Origin: Streptomyces tauricus
GTDB taxonomy: Bacteria > Actinomycetota > Actinomycetes > Streptomycetales > Streptomycetaceae
Assembly (NCBI RefSeq): GCF_014650955.1
Contig: NZ_BMVY01000020.1
Location: 62,001-126,000 of the forward strand
Reading direction: 5' to 3'
DNA: 64,000 nt
Part shown: in pieces, positions 34,705-43,903 of the stretch
Layout of the letters: every line of letters starts with the position of its first letter
Position numbering within the stretch: the first letter of the stretch is position 1
Position numbers and translations under genes: made by a program
Notes under the pieces: generated by a model
What the model saw: only the letters and a program-made list of their open reading frames with translations
What the model was told of the DNA's origin: nothing
Databases searched by the model: none

Positions 34705-35751
34705 ATGTCCAACGCCCGTGCCACCCACCTCACCCGACGCGGCATCCTCGCCGCCGGCGGGGCCGTCGGCCTCGGTACCGTTCTGGCCGCCTGCGGTGAC
34801 GACGACCCGAAAAGCGGTGGCTCGGCGGACAAGACGAAGGCCGCCGCGTCCGGCCCCTGGACGTTCAAGGACGACCGCGACGAGACCGTGAAGCTCGACA
34901 AGATCCCGGCGAACATCGTCGCGTTCACCGGTGTCGCCGCCGCCCTCTTCGACTACGGCATCGAGGTCAAGGGCGTCTTCGGCCCGACCAGGACCGAGGA
35001 CGGCAAGGCCGACGTCCAGGCCGGCGACATGGACGTCAGCAAGGTGACGGTCCTCGGCAACGTGTACGGCCAGTTCGCCGTCGAGAAGTACGCGGCGCTC
35101 GCCCCTGACGTGCTGCTCACCACGATGTTCGACGACGCCGGCACCCTCTGGTACGTCCCCGCCGAGTCCAAGGACAAAATCGCCAAGCTCGCCCCGAGCG
35201 TCGGCATCTCCGTCTACGACCGCCAGTTGCCCAAGCCGCTGGAGCGCATGTACGCGCTCGCCGAGTCGCTGGGCGCCGACGTGAAGGCCGCCAAGACCGT
35301 CGAGGCGAAGAAGAACTTCGAGAAGGCCGCCGAGCGCCTGCGCGCCGCCGCCAAGGCCCGCCCCGAGATCAAGGTCCTCGCCGGTTCCGCCAGCCAGGAC
35401 ATCTTCTACGTGTCCGGCTCGAACCTCTCCATCGACCTGGAGTACTTCAAGGCCCTCGGCGTGAACCTCGTCGAGCCGCCCGCCAAGGTCCTCAAGGCCA
35501 GCGGCGGTTGGTTCGAGAACCTGAGCTGGGAGAACGTCGACAAGTACCCGGCCGACATCATCATCATGGACGACCGCACCGCGACCATCCAGCCCGCCGA
35601 CATCACCGAGGCGACCTGGAAGAAGCTGCCCGCCGTGAAGGCCGGCCAGGTCATCGGCCGCACCCCCGAGCCGATCCTCTCCTACGACAAGTGCACCCCC
35701 ATGCTCAACAACCTCGCCGAGGCCATCGAAAAGGCCAAGAAGGTCGCCTGA
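34705..35751 (+). CDS. desE: Ferric-desferrioxamine-binding lipoprotein
   Basis: A 348-residue periplasmic-binding-protein-like lipoprotein that captures ferrioxamine for ABC import. The signal sequence has a twin arginine (THLTRRGILAAGG) and a lipobox LAAC, so it is probably Tat-exported and lipid-anchored. The class III fold is indicated by IPANIVAF, YAALAPDVLL and the C-terminal LLNP-like helix region. The substrate assignment rests on the iron box and on the desferrioxamine biosynthetic genes downstream. The cognate permease and ATPase are not in this window. The ATG at 34705 starts the signal peptide. A longer frame from 34531 would read through the iron box. Confidence 0.92.
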   Translation: MSNARATHLTRRGILAAGGAVGLGTVLAACGDDDPKSGGSADKTKAAASGPWTFKDDRDETVKLDKIPANIVAFTGVAAALFDYGIEVKGVFGPTRTEDGKADVQAGDMDVSKVTVLGNVYGQFAVEKYAALAPDVLLTTMFDDAGTLWYVPAESKDKIAKLAPSVGISVYDRQLPKPLERMYALAESLGADVKAAKTVEAKKNFEKAAERLRAAAKARPEIKVLAGSASQDIFYVSGSNLSIDLEYFKALGVNLVEPPAKVLKASGGWFENLSWENVDKYPADIIIMDDRTATIQPADITEATWKKLPAVKAGQVIGRTPEPILSYDKCTPMLNNLAEAIEKAKKVA

Positions 35752-35760
35752 CACCCCACA

Positions 35761-35898
35761 AGGGCCGCGGGGAACGGCGCAGCCTCATGCCTTTCAGCTT
35801 TCAGGGGCGCGGGGAACGGCGCAGTCTTTTCGCCTTGAGGGGCGCGGGGAACGGCGCAATCTTTTGTCTTTCGCCTTCAGGGGCGCGGGGAACGGCGC
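35761..35898. repeat. Array of four GGGGCGCGGGGAACGGCGC repeats between desE and desF
   Basis: Copies lie at 35761 (degenerate), 35803, 35838 and 35879, all in the + orientation, with T-rich linkers such as AGTCTTTTCGCCTTG and AATCTTTTGTCTTTC. The linkers are shared with the arrays near 44.9 and 49.2 kb. The array occupies the 240-bp gap after desE. Confidence 0.87.
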
Positions 35899-35991
35899 GG
35901 CCAACCCCCACCGGCCCACCGGCCCGCAGCCAACCCACCGCACCACCCCCGCCCCGCGCCCCCACACCCCCCGCGGAGCGAAGGAGTACGC

Positions 35992-36861
35992 ATGCCCACA
36001 GCCACAGCCACCCCGTACCGCATGTTCACCCTCCAGGTGGCAAGGACGAGGCGCCTGACTCCCTCCCTCCTCCGCGTCACCTTCAGCGGCCCGGAGCTGG
36101 GCGCCTTCGCCTCCGACGGCCGCGACCAGAGCCTCACCCTCTTCCTCCCCCGCCCGGGACAGACCGAGCCCGTCATGCCTCCCGTGGAGTACGGCGACGG
36201 CTGGCGCCAGGCCTGGCTCGACACCCCCGAGGACACACGCGCGGTCATGCGCTCGTACACGCTCCGCGCCCTGCGCCGGGACGTGTACGGAGCCACCACC
36301 GAGGTCGACATCGACTTCGTCCTGCACGGGACGGAGCCCGGCGCCGCCACCCCCGCGGGCCCGGCGTCGCGCTGGGCGGCCGACGCCGCCCCCGGCGACC
36401 GCGCCGTCCTCCTCGGCCCCTCCGTCGCCGACAACGGAGCCATCCGTTTCCGGCCTCCCGCCGACGCCGACCTCGTCCTCCTCTGGGCCGACGAGACGGC
36501 CCTGCCCGCCGCGTCGGCCATCCTGGAGACCCTGCCCGCCGGGACGAGGGCCCGCGTCTGGCTGGAGGTCCCGCACGCGGGTGACCGCCACGCGCCCCCC
36601 ACCGCCGCCGGGGTCGACGCCGAGATCACCTGGCTCGTACGCGACGAGGGCGCCCCCAGCGCGGTGGAGGCGATCCGCGCCGCCCGACTCCCCGCCGCGC
36701 GGGCCCCGTACGCCTGGATCGCGGGCGAGGCCGGCTGTGTGAAGGAGTTGCGGCGCCATCTCGTACGGGAGCGCGAACTCGACCGCACACGGGTCACGTT
36801 CGTCGGTTACTGGCGGCGCGGGCTGAGCGAGGAACAACTCCGCGCACAAGCCGCCGCGTAG
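35992..36861 (+). CDS. desF: Siderophore-interacting FAD-binding reductase
   Basis: A 289-residue protein of the siderophore-interacting protein (SIP/ViuB) family. It reduces ferric siderophores to release iron using FAD and NAD(P)H. The N-terminal FAD-binding barrel contains RSYTLRALR, the R-x-Y-T flavin motif. The C-terminal part has LLWADETALPAASAILE and VTFVGYWRRGLSEEQL, the YWR(R/x)G family ending. The ATG follows GAAGGAG. It lies between desE and desABCD and is likely part of the same iron regulon. The substrate is probably ferrioxamine. Confidence 0.9.
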   Translation: MPTATATPYRMFTLQVARTRRLTPSLLRVTFSGPELGAFASDGRDQSLTLFLPRPGQTEPVMPPVEYGDGWRQAWLDTPEDTRAVMRSYTLRALRRDVYGATTEVDIDFVLHGTEPGAATPAGPASRWAADAAPGDRAVLLGPSVADNGAIRFRPPADADLVLLWADETALPAASAILETLPAGTRARVWLEVPHAGDRHAPPTAAGVDAEITWLVRDEGAPSAVEAIRAARLPAARAPYAWIAGEAGCVKELRRHLVRERELDRTRVTFVGYWRRGLSEEQLRAQAAA

Positions 36862-36887
36862 GGCAGACCACGTCATCCCGGCCGCCG

Positions 36888-36915
36888 TGTGACGCAGAGA
36901 GAGGCATGCGTCACA
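36888..36915. terminator. Hairpin between desF and desA
   Basis: TGTGACGC (36888-36895) and GCGTCACA (36908-36915) pair around a 12-nt loop. The second arm overlaps another dyad, CGTCAC-AGC-GTGACG (36909-36923). It could end the desF transcript or serve as an operator upstream of the desA iron box. Confidence 0.55.
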
Positions 36916-36947
36916 GCGTGACGTAGGGCCAGGGCTCACACAGGAAC

Positions 36948-36966
36948 TTAGGTTAGGCTAACCTAA
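36948..36966. promoter_or_regulatory. Perfect iron box upstream of desA
   Basis: TTAGGTTAGGCTAACCTAA is an exact consensus DmdR1/IdeR site. The symmetry extends outward to 36946-36970. It lies 69 bp before the desA start and controls the desABCD operon by iron. Confidence 0.96.
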
Positions 36967-37035
36967 GTTAGTCGCAGCAGCCCCCCACGTCCCACTCCTG
37001 CGCCCGTCCCTCTCCTGCCCCCGGAGGACTCCCCC

Positions 37036-38478
37036 ATGCGCTCGCACCTGCTCAATGACACGACCGCGGACCGGTACCGCCGTTCCGTGACCGAAGGAAT
37101 AGAGCGGGTGGCGGCCAAACTCGCCACCACCGACCGTCCGTTCACGGGTGTCACGGTCGACGCCCTCGCTCCCCGTATCGACCGGATCGACCTCGACAAG
37201 CCGCTGCACGACACCACCGCGGTGCTCGACGAACTGGAGGACGTCTACCTCCGGGACGCGATCTACTTCCACCACCCGCGCTACCTCGCCCACCTCAACT
37301 GCCCGGTGGTCATACCCGCGGTGGTCGGCGAAGCGGTCCTCTCCGCCGTCAACTCCTCCCTCGACACCTGGGACCAGTCGGCCGGCGGCACCCTGATCGA
37401 GCGCAAGCTCATCGACTGGACCAACGAGCGCATCGGCTTCGGCTGCTCCGCCGACGGCGTGTTCACCTCCGGCGGTTCGCAGTCCAACCTCCAGGCGCTG
37501 CTGCTCGCCCGCGAGGAGGCCAAGACCGACTCGTACGCCAAACTGCGGATCTTCGCCTCCGAGGCGAGCCACTTCAGCGTCAAGAAGTCCGCGAAACTCC
37601 TCGGGCTCGGCCAGGATGCCGTGGTCACCGTCCCCACCGGCAACGACAAGCGCATGCAGACCGTCGCGCTCGCCCACGAGCTGGAGCGCTGCGAGCGGGA
37701 CGGCCTGGTGCCCATGGCCGTCGTCGCGACCGCCGGCACCACCGACTTCGGCTCCATCGACCCGCTGCCCGAGATCGCCGCGCTGTGCGAGCAGTTCGGT
37801 GCCTGGATGCACGTGGACGCCGCGTACGGCTGCGGACTGCTCACCTCGCTGAAGAACCGGCACCGCATCGACGGCATCGAGCGCGCCGACTCCGTGACCG
37901 TGGACTACCACAAGTCCTTCTTCCAGCCGGTGAGTTCGTCCGCCGTGCTCGTCCGCGACGCGGCCACCCTGCGCCACGCCACCTACCACGCGGAGTACCT
38001 CAACCCGCAGCGCATGGTGCAGGAGCGCATCCCGAACCAGGTCGACAAGTCCCTGCAGACCACCCGCCGGTTCGACGCCCTGAAACTGTGGATGACGCTG
38101 CGCGTGATGGGCGCCGACGGCATCGGCCAGCTCTTCGACGAGGTCTGCGACCTGGCGGAGGAGGGCTGGAGGCTGCTGGCCGCCGACCCGCGCTACGACG
38201 TCGTGGTCGCCCCCTCCCTCTCCACTCTCGTCTTCCGCTACATCCCGGCCGCCGTCACCGACCCGGCCGAGATCGACCGCGCCAACCTGTACGCCCGCAA
38301 GGCCCTGTTCGCCTCCGGCGACGCGGTGGTCGCGGGTACGAAGGTCGGCGGCCGTCACTTCCTGAAGTTCACCCTGCTCAACCCCGAGACCACGACGGAC
38401 GACATCTCCGCCGTGCTCGACCTGATCGCCGGCCACGCCGAGCAGTACCTTGGAGAGTCCCTTGACCGCGCTTCCTGA
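37036..38478 (+). CDS. desA: PLP-dependent lysine decarboxylase of desferrioxamine biosynthesis
   Basis: A 480-residue group II PLP decarboxylase converting lysine to cadaverine, the first step of desferrioxamine synthesis. Motifs are HYFHHPRYLAHLNCPV-like substrate-side residues (IYFHHPRYLAHLN), TSGGSQSNLQALL, the PLP-contact HVDAAYGCG and the Schiff-base Lys in VDYHKSFFQP. The length is normal. It starts ATG at 37036 after a GGAGG leader and overlaps desB. It is the first gene of the operon below the perfect iron box. Confidence 0.96.
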   Translation: MRSHLLNDTTADRYRRSVTEGIERVAAKLATTDRPFTGVTVDALAPRIDRIDLDKPLHDTTAVLDELEDVYLRDAIYFHHPRYLAHLNCPVVIPAVVGEAVLSAVNSSLDTWDQSAGGTLIERKLIDWTNERIGFGCSADGVFTSGGSQSNLQALLLAREEAKTDSYAKLRIFASEASHFSVKKSAKLLGLGQDAVVTVPTGNDKRMQTVALAHELERCERDGLVPMAVVATAGTTDFGSIDPLPEIAALCEQFGAWMHVDAAYGCGLLTSLKNRHRIDGIERADSVTVDYHKSFFQPVSSSAVLVRDAATLRHATYHAEYLNPQRMVQERIPNQVDKSLQTTRRFDALKLWMTLRVMGADGIGQLFDEVCDLAEEGWRLLAADPRYDVVVAPSLSTLVFRYIPAAVTDPAEIDRANLYARKALFASGDAVVAGTKVGGRHFLKFTLLNPETTTDDISAVLDLIAGHAEQYLGESLDRAS

Positions 38479-39778
38479 ACCCGCTGAATCCGTCGGGGCC
38501 GCTGAATCCCCCTCGCGGACGCACGATTTCATCGGCATCGGGCTGGGCCCCTTCAACCTCGGTCTCGCCTGCCTCACCGAGCCGATCGCCGAACTCGACG
38601 GTGTCTTCCTGGAGTCCAAGCCGGACTTCGAGTGGCACTCCGGGATGTTCCTGGAGGGCGCGCACCTCCAGACGCCGTTCATGTCGGACCTGGTCACCCT
38701 GGCCGACCCGACGTCCCCGTACTCCTTCCTCAACTACCTGAAGGAATCGGGCCGCCTGTACTCGTTCTACATCCGCGAGAACTTCTACCCGCTGCGCGTC
38801 GAGTACGACGACTACTGCCGCTGGGCCGCCTCGAAACTCTCCAGTGTCCGCTTCAGCACGACGGTCACGGAGGTCACGTACGAGGCCGAGAACGAGAACG
38901 GGGTGTACGTCGTCCGGACCACCGCCGGTGACACGTACCGCGCCCGGCACCTCGTCCTCGGCACCGGCACTCCCCCGTACATCCCGGAGGCCTGCGCCGA
39001 CCTCGGCGGGGACTTCATCCACAACTCCCGCTACCAGCAGCACAAGCGGGAGCTGCAGGCCAAGAAGTCGATCACGCTGGTCGGCAGCGGCCAGTCCGCC
39101 GCCGAGATCTACTACGACCTGCTCAGCGAGATCGACGTCCACGGCTACCGGCTGAACTGGGTCACGCGCTCCCCGCGGTTCTTCCCGCTGGAGTACACCA
39201 AGCTCACGCTGGAGATGACCTCCCCGGAGTACATCGACTACTTCCACGCGCTGCCCGAGCGGACCCGCTACCGCCTCCAGACGGAGCAGAAGGGCCTGTT
39301 CAAGGGCATCGACGGGGAGCTGATCGACTCGATCTTCGACCTGCTCTACCAGAAGAACCTCAGCGGCCCGGTCCCCACCCGCCTGCTCACCAACTCGGCT
39401 CTGAAGGAGGCGGGTTACGAGAACGGCACGTACACCCTGGGGCTGCGTCAGGAGGAGCAGGAGACGGACTACGAGCTGCAGTCCGAGGGCCTGATCCTGG
39501 CGACCGGCTACAAGTACGTGGAGCCCGCGTTCCTGAAGCCCGTGCGCGACCGGATCCGCTACGACGAGCACGGCAACCACGACGTGGCACGCAACTACGC
39601 CATCGACACCACCGGCCGCGGGATCTTCCTGCAGAACGCCGGCGTCCACACCCACTCGATCACGTCACCCGACCTCGGCATGGGCGCGTACCGCAACGCG
39701 TACATCATCCGGGAACTGCTCGGCACCGAGTACTACCCGGTGGAGAAGTCCATCGCCTTCCAGGAGTTCGCGATATGA
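38462..39778 (+). CDS. desB: Cadaverine N-hydroxylase (lysine N6-hydroxylase family)
   Basis: A 438-residue FAD/NADPH monooxygenase that hydroxylates cadaverine on nitrogen. FAD-binding GIGLGPFNLGLACL lies near the N terminus, NADPH-binding LVGSGQSAAEIYYDL in the middle, and the family's D/ATGY motif (ILATGYKYVEPAFL) follows. I chose the TTG at 38462, with GGAGAG four bases upstream. A TTG at 38450 is the alternative and adds four residues. It overlaps the desA end by 17 bp, and its stop overlaps the desC start (ATGA). Confidence 0.95.
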   Translation: MTALPEPAESVGAAESPSRTHDFIGIGLGPFNLGLACLTEPIAELDGVFLESKPDFEWHSGMFLEGAHLQTPFMSDLVTLADPTSPYSFLNYLKESGRLYSFYIRENFYPLRVEYDDYCRWAASKLSSVRFSTTVTEVTYEAENENGVYVVRTTAGDTYRARHLVLGTGTPPYIPEACADLGGDFIHNSRYQQHKRELQAKKSITLVGSGQSAAEIYYDLLSEIDVHGYRLNWVTRSPRFFPLEYTKLTLEMTSPEYIDYFHALPERTRYRLQTEQKGLFKGIDGELIDSIFDLLYQKNLSGPVPTRLLTNSALKEAGYENGTYTLGLRQEEQETDYELQSEGLILATGYKYVEPAFLKPVRDRIRYDEHGNHDVARNYAIDTTGRGIFLQNAGVHTHSITSPDLGMGAYRNAYIIRELLGTEYYPVEKSIAFQEFAI

Positions 39779-40350
39779 CCGCCGCCGGAAACAGCGACGG
39801 CGTGGGCACGCTGACCGTCCGCCCCCTCGACCCCCTCAAGGACGCCGAGCTGCTGCACTCCTGGGTGACCGACCCCAAGGCCGCGTTCTGGATGATGCAG
39901 GACGCGAAACTCCAGGACGTGGAGCGCGAGTACATGGCCATCGCGGCCAGCGAACACCACCACGCGTACATCGGCCTGCACGACGGCCGGCCCGCGTTCC
40001 TGATGGAGAAGTACGACCCCCGGTACATCGAACTCGTCGGGCTGTACGAGCCCGAACCCGGTGACGTCGGTATGCACTTCCTGGTCGCCCCCACCGACCG
40101 GCCCGTGCACGGCTTCACCCGGGCCGTCATCACCGCCGTGATGACCGAGCTGTTCGCCGACCCGCGCACCCGCCGGGTCGTCGTCGAGCCCGATGTCAGC
40201 AACGAGGCGGTGCACGCGCTCAACGAGACCGTCGGCTTCGTCCCCGAGCGTGAGATCGACAAGCCGGAGAAGCGCGCGCTGCTGTCCTTCTGCACGCGCG
40301 AGCAGTTCCTGAACCGGCACACCCCGGCCACCCGAGGAGTTTCCCCGTGA
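39775..40350 (+). CDS. desC: N-hydroxycadaverine acyltransferase
   Basis: A 191-residue GNAT-fold acyltransferase of the IucB/RhbD type that adds succinyl or acetyl from CoA to N-hydroxycadaverine. Signatures are LTVRPLDPLKDAELLHSWVT, GLHDGRPAFLMEKYDP, GDVGMHFLVAPTDRPVHGF and VVVEPDVSNEAVHALNETVGF. The ATG overlaps the desB stop by 4 bp, and its stop overlaps the desD GTG start (GTGA), so all four des genes are translationally linked. Confidence 0.94.
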   Translation: MTAAGNSDGVGTLTVRPLDPLKDAELLHSWVTDPKAAFWMMQDAKLQDVEREYMAIAASEHHHAYIGLHDGRPAFLMEKYDPRYIELVGLYEPEPGDVGMHFLVAPTDRPVHGFTRAVITAVMTELFADPRTRRVVVEPDVSNEAVHALNETVGFVPEREIDKPEKRALLSFCTREQFLNRHTPATRGVSP

Positions 40351-42155
40351 CCCTGTCCGACGCCGTGGCGCATCTGTCCCCCCACCGCTGGGCCCGGGCC
40401 AACCGCCTCCTCATCCGCAAAGCGCTCGCCGAGTTCGCCCACGAACGCCTCATCACCCCGGAAGCGGTCCGCAACGCCGACGGCGACAACACCGGTGACG
40501 GCGGCAAAAAAGGCGAGTACGCCGTCCGCAGCGACGACGGTCTGACCCGCTACCGCTTCACCGCCACCCGCCACGCCCTCGACCACTGGCAGGTCGACGC
40601 CGAGTCCATCACCCGCAGCCGCGACGGCGAGGAAATCCCGCTCGCCGCGCTGGACTTCTTCATCGAGCTGAAAAAATCACTCGGCCTGAGCGACGAGGTG
40701 CTGCCGGTCTACCTGGAGGAGATCTCCTCCACCCTCTCCGGCACCTGCTACAAGCTCACCAAGCCCCAGCTCACCTCCACCGAACTCGCGAGAAGCGGCT
40801 TCCAGGAGATCGAGACGGGGATGACCGAGGGCCACCCCTGCTTCGTCGCCAACAACGGCCGGCTCGGCTTCGGCATCCACGAGTACCTGTCGTACGCACC
40901 CGAGACCGCGAGCCCCGTACGACTGGTCTGGCTGGCCGCGCACCGCTCGCGGGCCGCGTTCACGGCGGGCGTCGGCATCGCGTACGAGTCGTTCCTGCGG
41001 GACGAGCTGGGCAAGGAGACCGTGGACCGCTTCCACGGCGTCCTCCGCGACCTGGACCTCGACCCGGCCGACTACCTCTTCATCCCGGTCCACCCCTGGC
41101 AGTGGTGGAACAAACTGACGGTCACCTTCGCCGCCGAGGTCGCCCAGCAGCACCTGGTGTGCCTGGGCGAGGGCGACGACGAGTATCTGGCCCAGCAGTC
41201 GATCCGGACGTTCTTCAACAAGAGCGAGCCCGAGAAGCACTATGTGAAAACCGCCCTGTCGGTCATCAACATGGGCTTCATGCGCGGTCTGTCCGCCGCG
41301 TACATGGAGGCGACCCCGGCCATCAACGACTGGCTGGCGCAGCTCATCGAGAACGACCCGGTGCTGCGCTCGACCGGCCTGTCGATCATCCGCGAGCGCG
41401 CGGCCGTCGGCTACCGGCACCTGGAGTACGAGGCCGCCACCGACCGCTACTCCCCGTACCGGAAAATGCTCGCCGCCCTGTGGCGCGAGAGCCCGGTCCC
41501 CTCGCTCCAGGACGGCGAGTCCCTGGCCACCATGGCCTCGCTCGTCCACGTGGACCACGACGGCTCCTCGATCGCCGCCGCGCTGATCGACCGCTCGGGC
41601 CTGACCCCGGTGGAGTGGCTGCGCCGCTACCTCAAGGCGTACCTCACCCCGCTGCTGCACAGTTTCTACGCGTACGACCTAGTGTTCATGCCGCACGGCG
41701 AGAACGTCATCCTCGTCCTCAAGGACGGGGTGGTCGAACGGGCGATCTACAAGGACATCGCCGAGGAGATCGCCGTCATGGACCCGGACGCGGTGCTGCC
41801 GCCGACGGTCGAGCGGCTGCGCGTGGACGTCCCCGAGGACAAGAAACTCCTGTCCATCTTCACGGACGTCTTCGACTGCTTCTTCCGCTTCCTGGCGGCG
41901 AACCTGGCGGGCGAGGGCGTCATCGAGGAGGACGACTTCTGGCGGACCGTCGCCGACTGCGTACGCGACTACCAGGCGTCCGCGCCCGAACTCGCGGACA
42001 AGTTCCGGCAGTACGACATGTTCGCGCCCGAGTTCGCGCTGTCCTGCCTCAACCGGCTGCAACTGCGCGACAACGAGCAGATGGTGGACCTCTCCGACCC
42101 CGCCGGGGCCCTCCAGCTCGTCGGCACCCTGAAAAACCCGATAGCCGGGCTGTAA
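40347..42155 (+). CDS. desD: NIS siderophore synthetase for desferrioxamine assembly
   Basis: A 602-residue IucA/IucC-family NRPS-independent siderophore synthetase. It uses ATP to trimerise and cyclise N-hydroxy-N-succinylcadaverine into desferrioxamines. Motifs include EGHPCFVANNGRLGFGIHEY, IPVHPWQW, TALSVINMGFMRGLSAAYM and AYDLVFMPHGENVILVL. The GTG start overlaps the desC stop. Two in-frame AAA-AAA lysine pairs (40506-40511 and 40671-40676) are odd in this GC-rich gene, where AAG is the usual lysine codon. A strong terminator follows. Confidence 0.95.
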   Translation: MTLSDAVAHLSPHRWARANRLLIRKALAEFAHERLITPEAVRNADGDNTGDGGKKGEYAVRSDDGLTRYRFTATRHALDHWQVDAESITRSRDGEEIPLAALDFFIELKKSLGLSDEVLPVYLEEISSTLSGTCYKLTKPQLTSTELARSGFQEIETGMTEGHPCFVANNGRLGFGIHEYLSYAPETASPVRLVWLAAHRSRAAFTAGVGIAYESFLRDELGKETVDRFHGVLRDLDLDPADYLFIPVHPWQWWNKLTVTFAAEVAQQHLVCLGEGDDEYLAQQSIRTFFNKSEPEKHYVKTALSVINMGFMRGLSAAYMEATPAINDWLAQLIENDPVLRSTGLSIIRERAAVGYRHLEYEAATDRYSPYRKMLAALWRESPVPSLQDGESLATMASLVHVDHDGSSIAAALIDRSGLTPVEWLRRYLKAYLTPLLHSFYAYDLVFMPHGENVILVLKDGVVERAIYKDIAEEIAVMDPDAVLPPTVERLRVDVPEDKKLLSIFTDVFDCFFRFLAANLAGEGVIEEDDFWRTVADCVRDYQASAPELADKFRQYDMFAPEFALSCLNRLQLRDNEQMVDLSDPAGALQLVGTLKNPIAGL

Positions 42156-42174
42156 CCACCGGTCCCCACCAGCA

Positions 42175-42213
42175 GGCGGGCGCCCCCATGTACGGTCCCA
42201 GGGGGCGCCCGCC
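42175..42213. terminator. Strong terminator at the end of desABCD
   Basis: GGCGGGCGCCCCC and GGGGGCGCCCGCC form a perfect 13-bp stem with a 13-nt loop, between the desD stop and the opposing GH20 stop. Confidence 0.9.
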
Positions 42214-42227
42214 GTCGTATCAACGGG

Positions 42228-43841
42228 CTATGAGGCCGCGGGCCACGGCACTTGCGGCGACCGGTAGTGGTCGATGCCCAGCGCGTCCCAGCGAGGGGCC
42301 TGCGCCGCGAGCCGCACCTTGTAGGTGTCCCAGTCGTGCGTCGAGGCGGGCGACCAGCCCAGCTCGGCCACGCCCGGCAGCCGCGGGAACGCCATGTACT
42401 CGATGTGCTGCGAGGTCGAAAGCGTCTCGGTCCACAGCGGCGCCTCGACCCCGCGTACGGCCGAACTCGGCGTACCCGGCAGGTAGGTGCCCGGATCCCA
42501 GTCGTACGACCGACGCACCTCCACCAGCCCGGCCCAGGCCTGCCCGAGGGGGGTGTCGGCGGTGTACTTCATATCCAGATACACCCGGTCCGCGGGCGAG
42601 AGGACGATCCCGGTGCCGTTGCGCGCGGCAGCCGCGACCTGCTCCTTCTCGGCGGCGCTCGTACCGTCGAGCCCCCAGTACTGGGCGAGCGCGCCCTTGG
42701 CGGGAGTGGCCCCGGTCAGCTGATGCCAACCCATGACACGCTTCCCGTACTTGGCGACGATCGGCTGCACCTTCTCCATGAAGGCGACGTAGTCCTCATG
42801 ACTGGTGGAGTGGGCCTCGTCACCGCCTATGTGGAGGTACTTGCCCGGTGTGAGCGCGGCCAGTTCGCGGATGACGTCGTCCACGAAGTCGTACGTCACC
42901 GGCTTGTCGACGCACAGCGAGCTGAAGCCGACCTCGGTACCGGTGTAGAGCGGCGGGGCGACACCGTCGCAGTTCAGCTCGGCGTACGAGGCGAGCGCCG
43001 CGTTGGTGTGGCCGGGCATGTCGATCTCGGGCACGACGGTCAGGTGGCGCGAGGCGGCGTACCGGACGAGGTCCTTGTACTGGGCCTTCGTGTAGTAACC
43101 GCCGGGCCCGCCGCCGCCGACCTGCGTGGACCCGCCGTACGTGGCGAGGCGCGGCCAGGAGTCGATGGCGATACGCCAGCCCTGGTCGTCGCTGAGGTGC
43201 AGATGCAGCGTGTTGATCTTGTAGAGCGCCAACTGGTCGATATAGCGCTTGACCTGGTCCACGGTGAAGAAGTGCCGGGAGACGTCCAGCATCGCGCCGC
43301 GGTAGCCGTAGCGGGGGGTGTCCGTGATGGTGCCGCCGGCGACGGCCCAGGGGCCCGGTTGCTTCGAGTCCTTCTCGACGGCGGCGGGCAGCAGCTGCCG
43401 CAGGGTCTGCACACCGTGGAAGAGTCCGGCGGGCGCGCGGGCGGTGATGGTGACAGCACCTTTCCCGCTGGTGAGCCGATACCCCTCGGCGCCGAGGCCC
43501 GCGGTGTCCTTCCGACTGATCCGGAGCCGGATGCCGTCGGAGCCCTGGTCGCCGGTGACGGGAAGCCGGTAGCCGGTCGACGGCCGCAGCACATCGGCGA
43601 GATACGAGCCGACGTCATGGACCCCCTTCGCCCGGTCCACGCGGATACGCGTACCGCTGGTGATGCGGTACGGGGAGCCGCCCGGGTCGACGGAGGCGGG
43701 GGCGGGGACGACCTGGCCCAACGGGGTGGGGGTGCGGTCGGGTCGGTCGGGCGCGGACGGTGCCGCGCCGACCGCGGAGATACCGGCGGCTGCCACGAGC
43801 AGCAGCGTACCGAGCAGACGGGGCGTTCTGTGCTGTCTCAC
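42228..43841 (-). CDS. Secreted GH20 beta-N-acetylhexosaminidase
   Basis: A 537-residue exported enzyme that removes N-acetylglucosamine from chitobiose and related sugars. The signal peptide runs to about residue 27. The GH20b domain (about 40-155) is followed by the catalytic barrel, with LDVSRHFF, LHLHLSDDQGWRI and the Asp-Glu catalytic pair in HIGGDEAHS. Later motifs are MGWHQL, VYLDMKY and GVEAPLWTETLS. It closely resembles S. plicatus-type SpHex. The GTG at 43841 follows GGGAG. A DasR-like site lies 16 bp upstream, so it is probably induced by aminosugars. It converges with desD. Confidence 0.93.
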   Translation of the reverse strand: MRQHRTPRLLGTLLLVAAAGISAVGAAPSAPDRPDRTPTPLGQVVPAPASVDPGGSPYRITSGTRIRVDRAKGVHDVGSYLADVLRPSTGYRLPVTGDQGSDGIRLRISRKDTAGLGAEGYRLTSGKGAVTITARAPAGLFHGVQTLRQLLPAAVEKDSKQPGPWAVAGGTITDTPRYGYRGAMLDVSRHFFTVDQVKRYIDQLALYKINTLHLHLSDDQGWRIAIDSWPRLATYGGSTQVGGGGPGGYYTKAQYKDLVRYAASRHLTVVPEIDMPGHTNAALASYAELNCDGVAPPLYTGTEVGFSSLCVDKPVTYDFVDDVIRELAALTPGKYLHIGGDEAHSTSHEDYVAFMEKVQPIVAKYGKRVMGWHQLTGATPAKGALAQYWGLDGTSAAEKEQVAAAARNGTGIVLSPADRVYLDMKYTADTPLGQAWAGLVEVRRSYDWDPGTYLPGTPSSAVRGVEAPLWTETLSTSQHIEYMAFPRLPGVAELGWSPASTHDWDTYKVRLAAQAPRWDALGIDHYRSPQVPWPAAS

Positions 43842-43856
43842 ATGCGCTCCCTTCGA

Positions 43857-43872
43857 ATGGGTATAGACCACT
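43857..43872. promoter_or_regulatory. DasR-responsive element (dre)-like site
   Basis: ATGGGTATAGACCACT matches 13 of 16 positions of the consensus ACTGGTCTAGACCACT, with the right half almost perfect. It lies 16 bp upstream of the GH20 start, in the gap to the divergent DUF4429 gene. From memory, the equivalent S. coelicolor hexosaminidase is a DasR target. Confidence 0.72.
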
Positions 43873-43903
43873 CTCCCGCAGAGGCGGTGAAACAATCCCC
43901 CTC

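Noticed and set aside
34705..42155. A novel siderophore cluster
   Set aside because: desE, the SIP reductase and desABCD with iron boxes match the known desferrioxamine locus.
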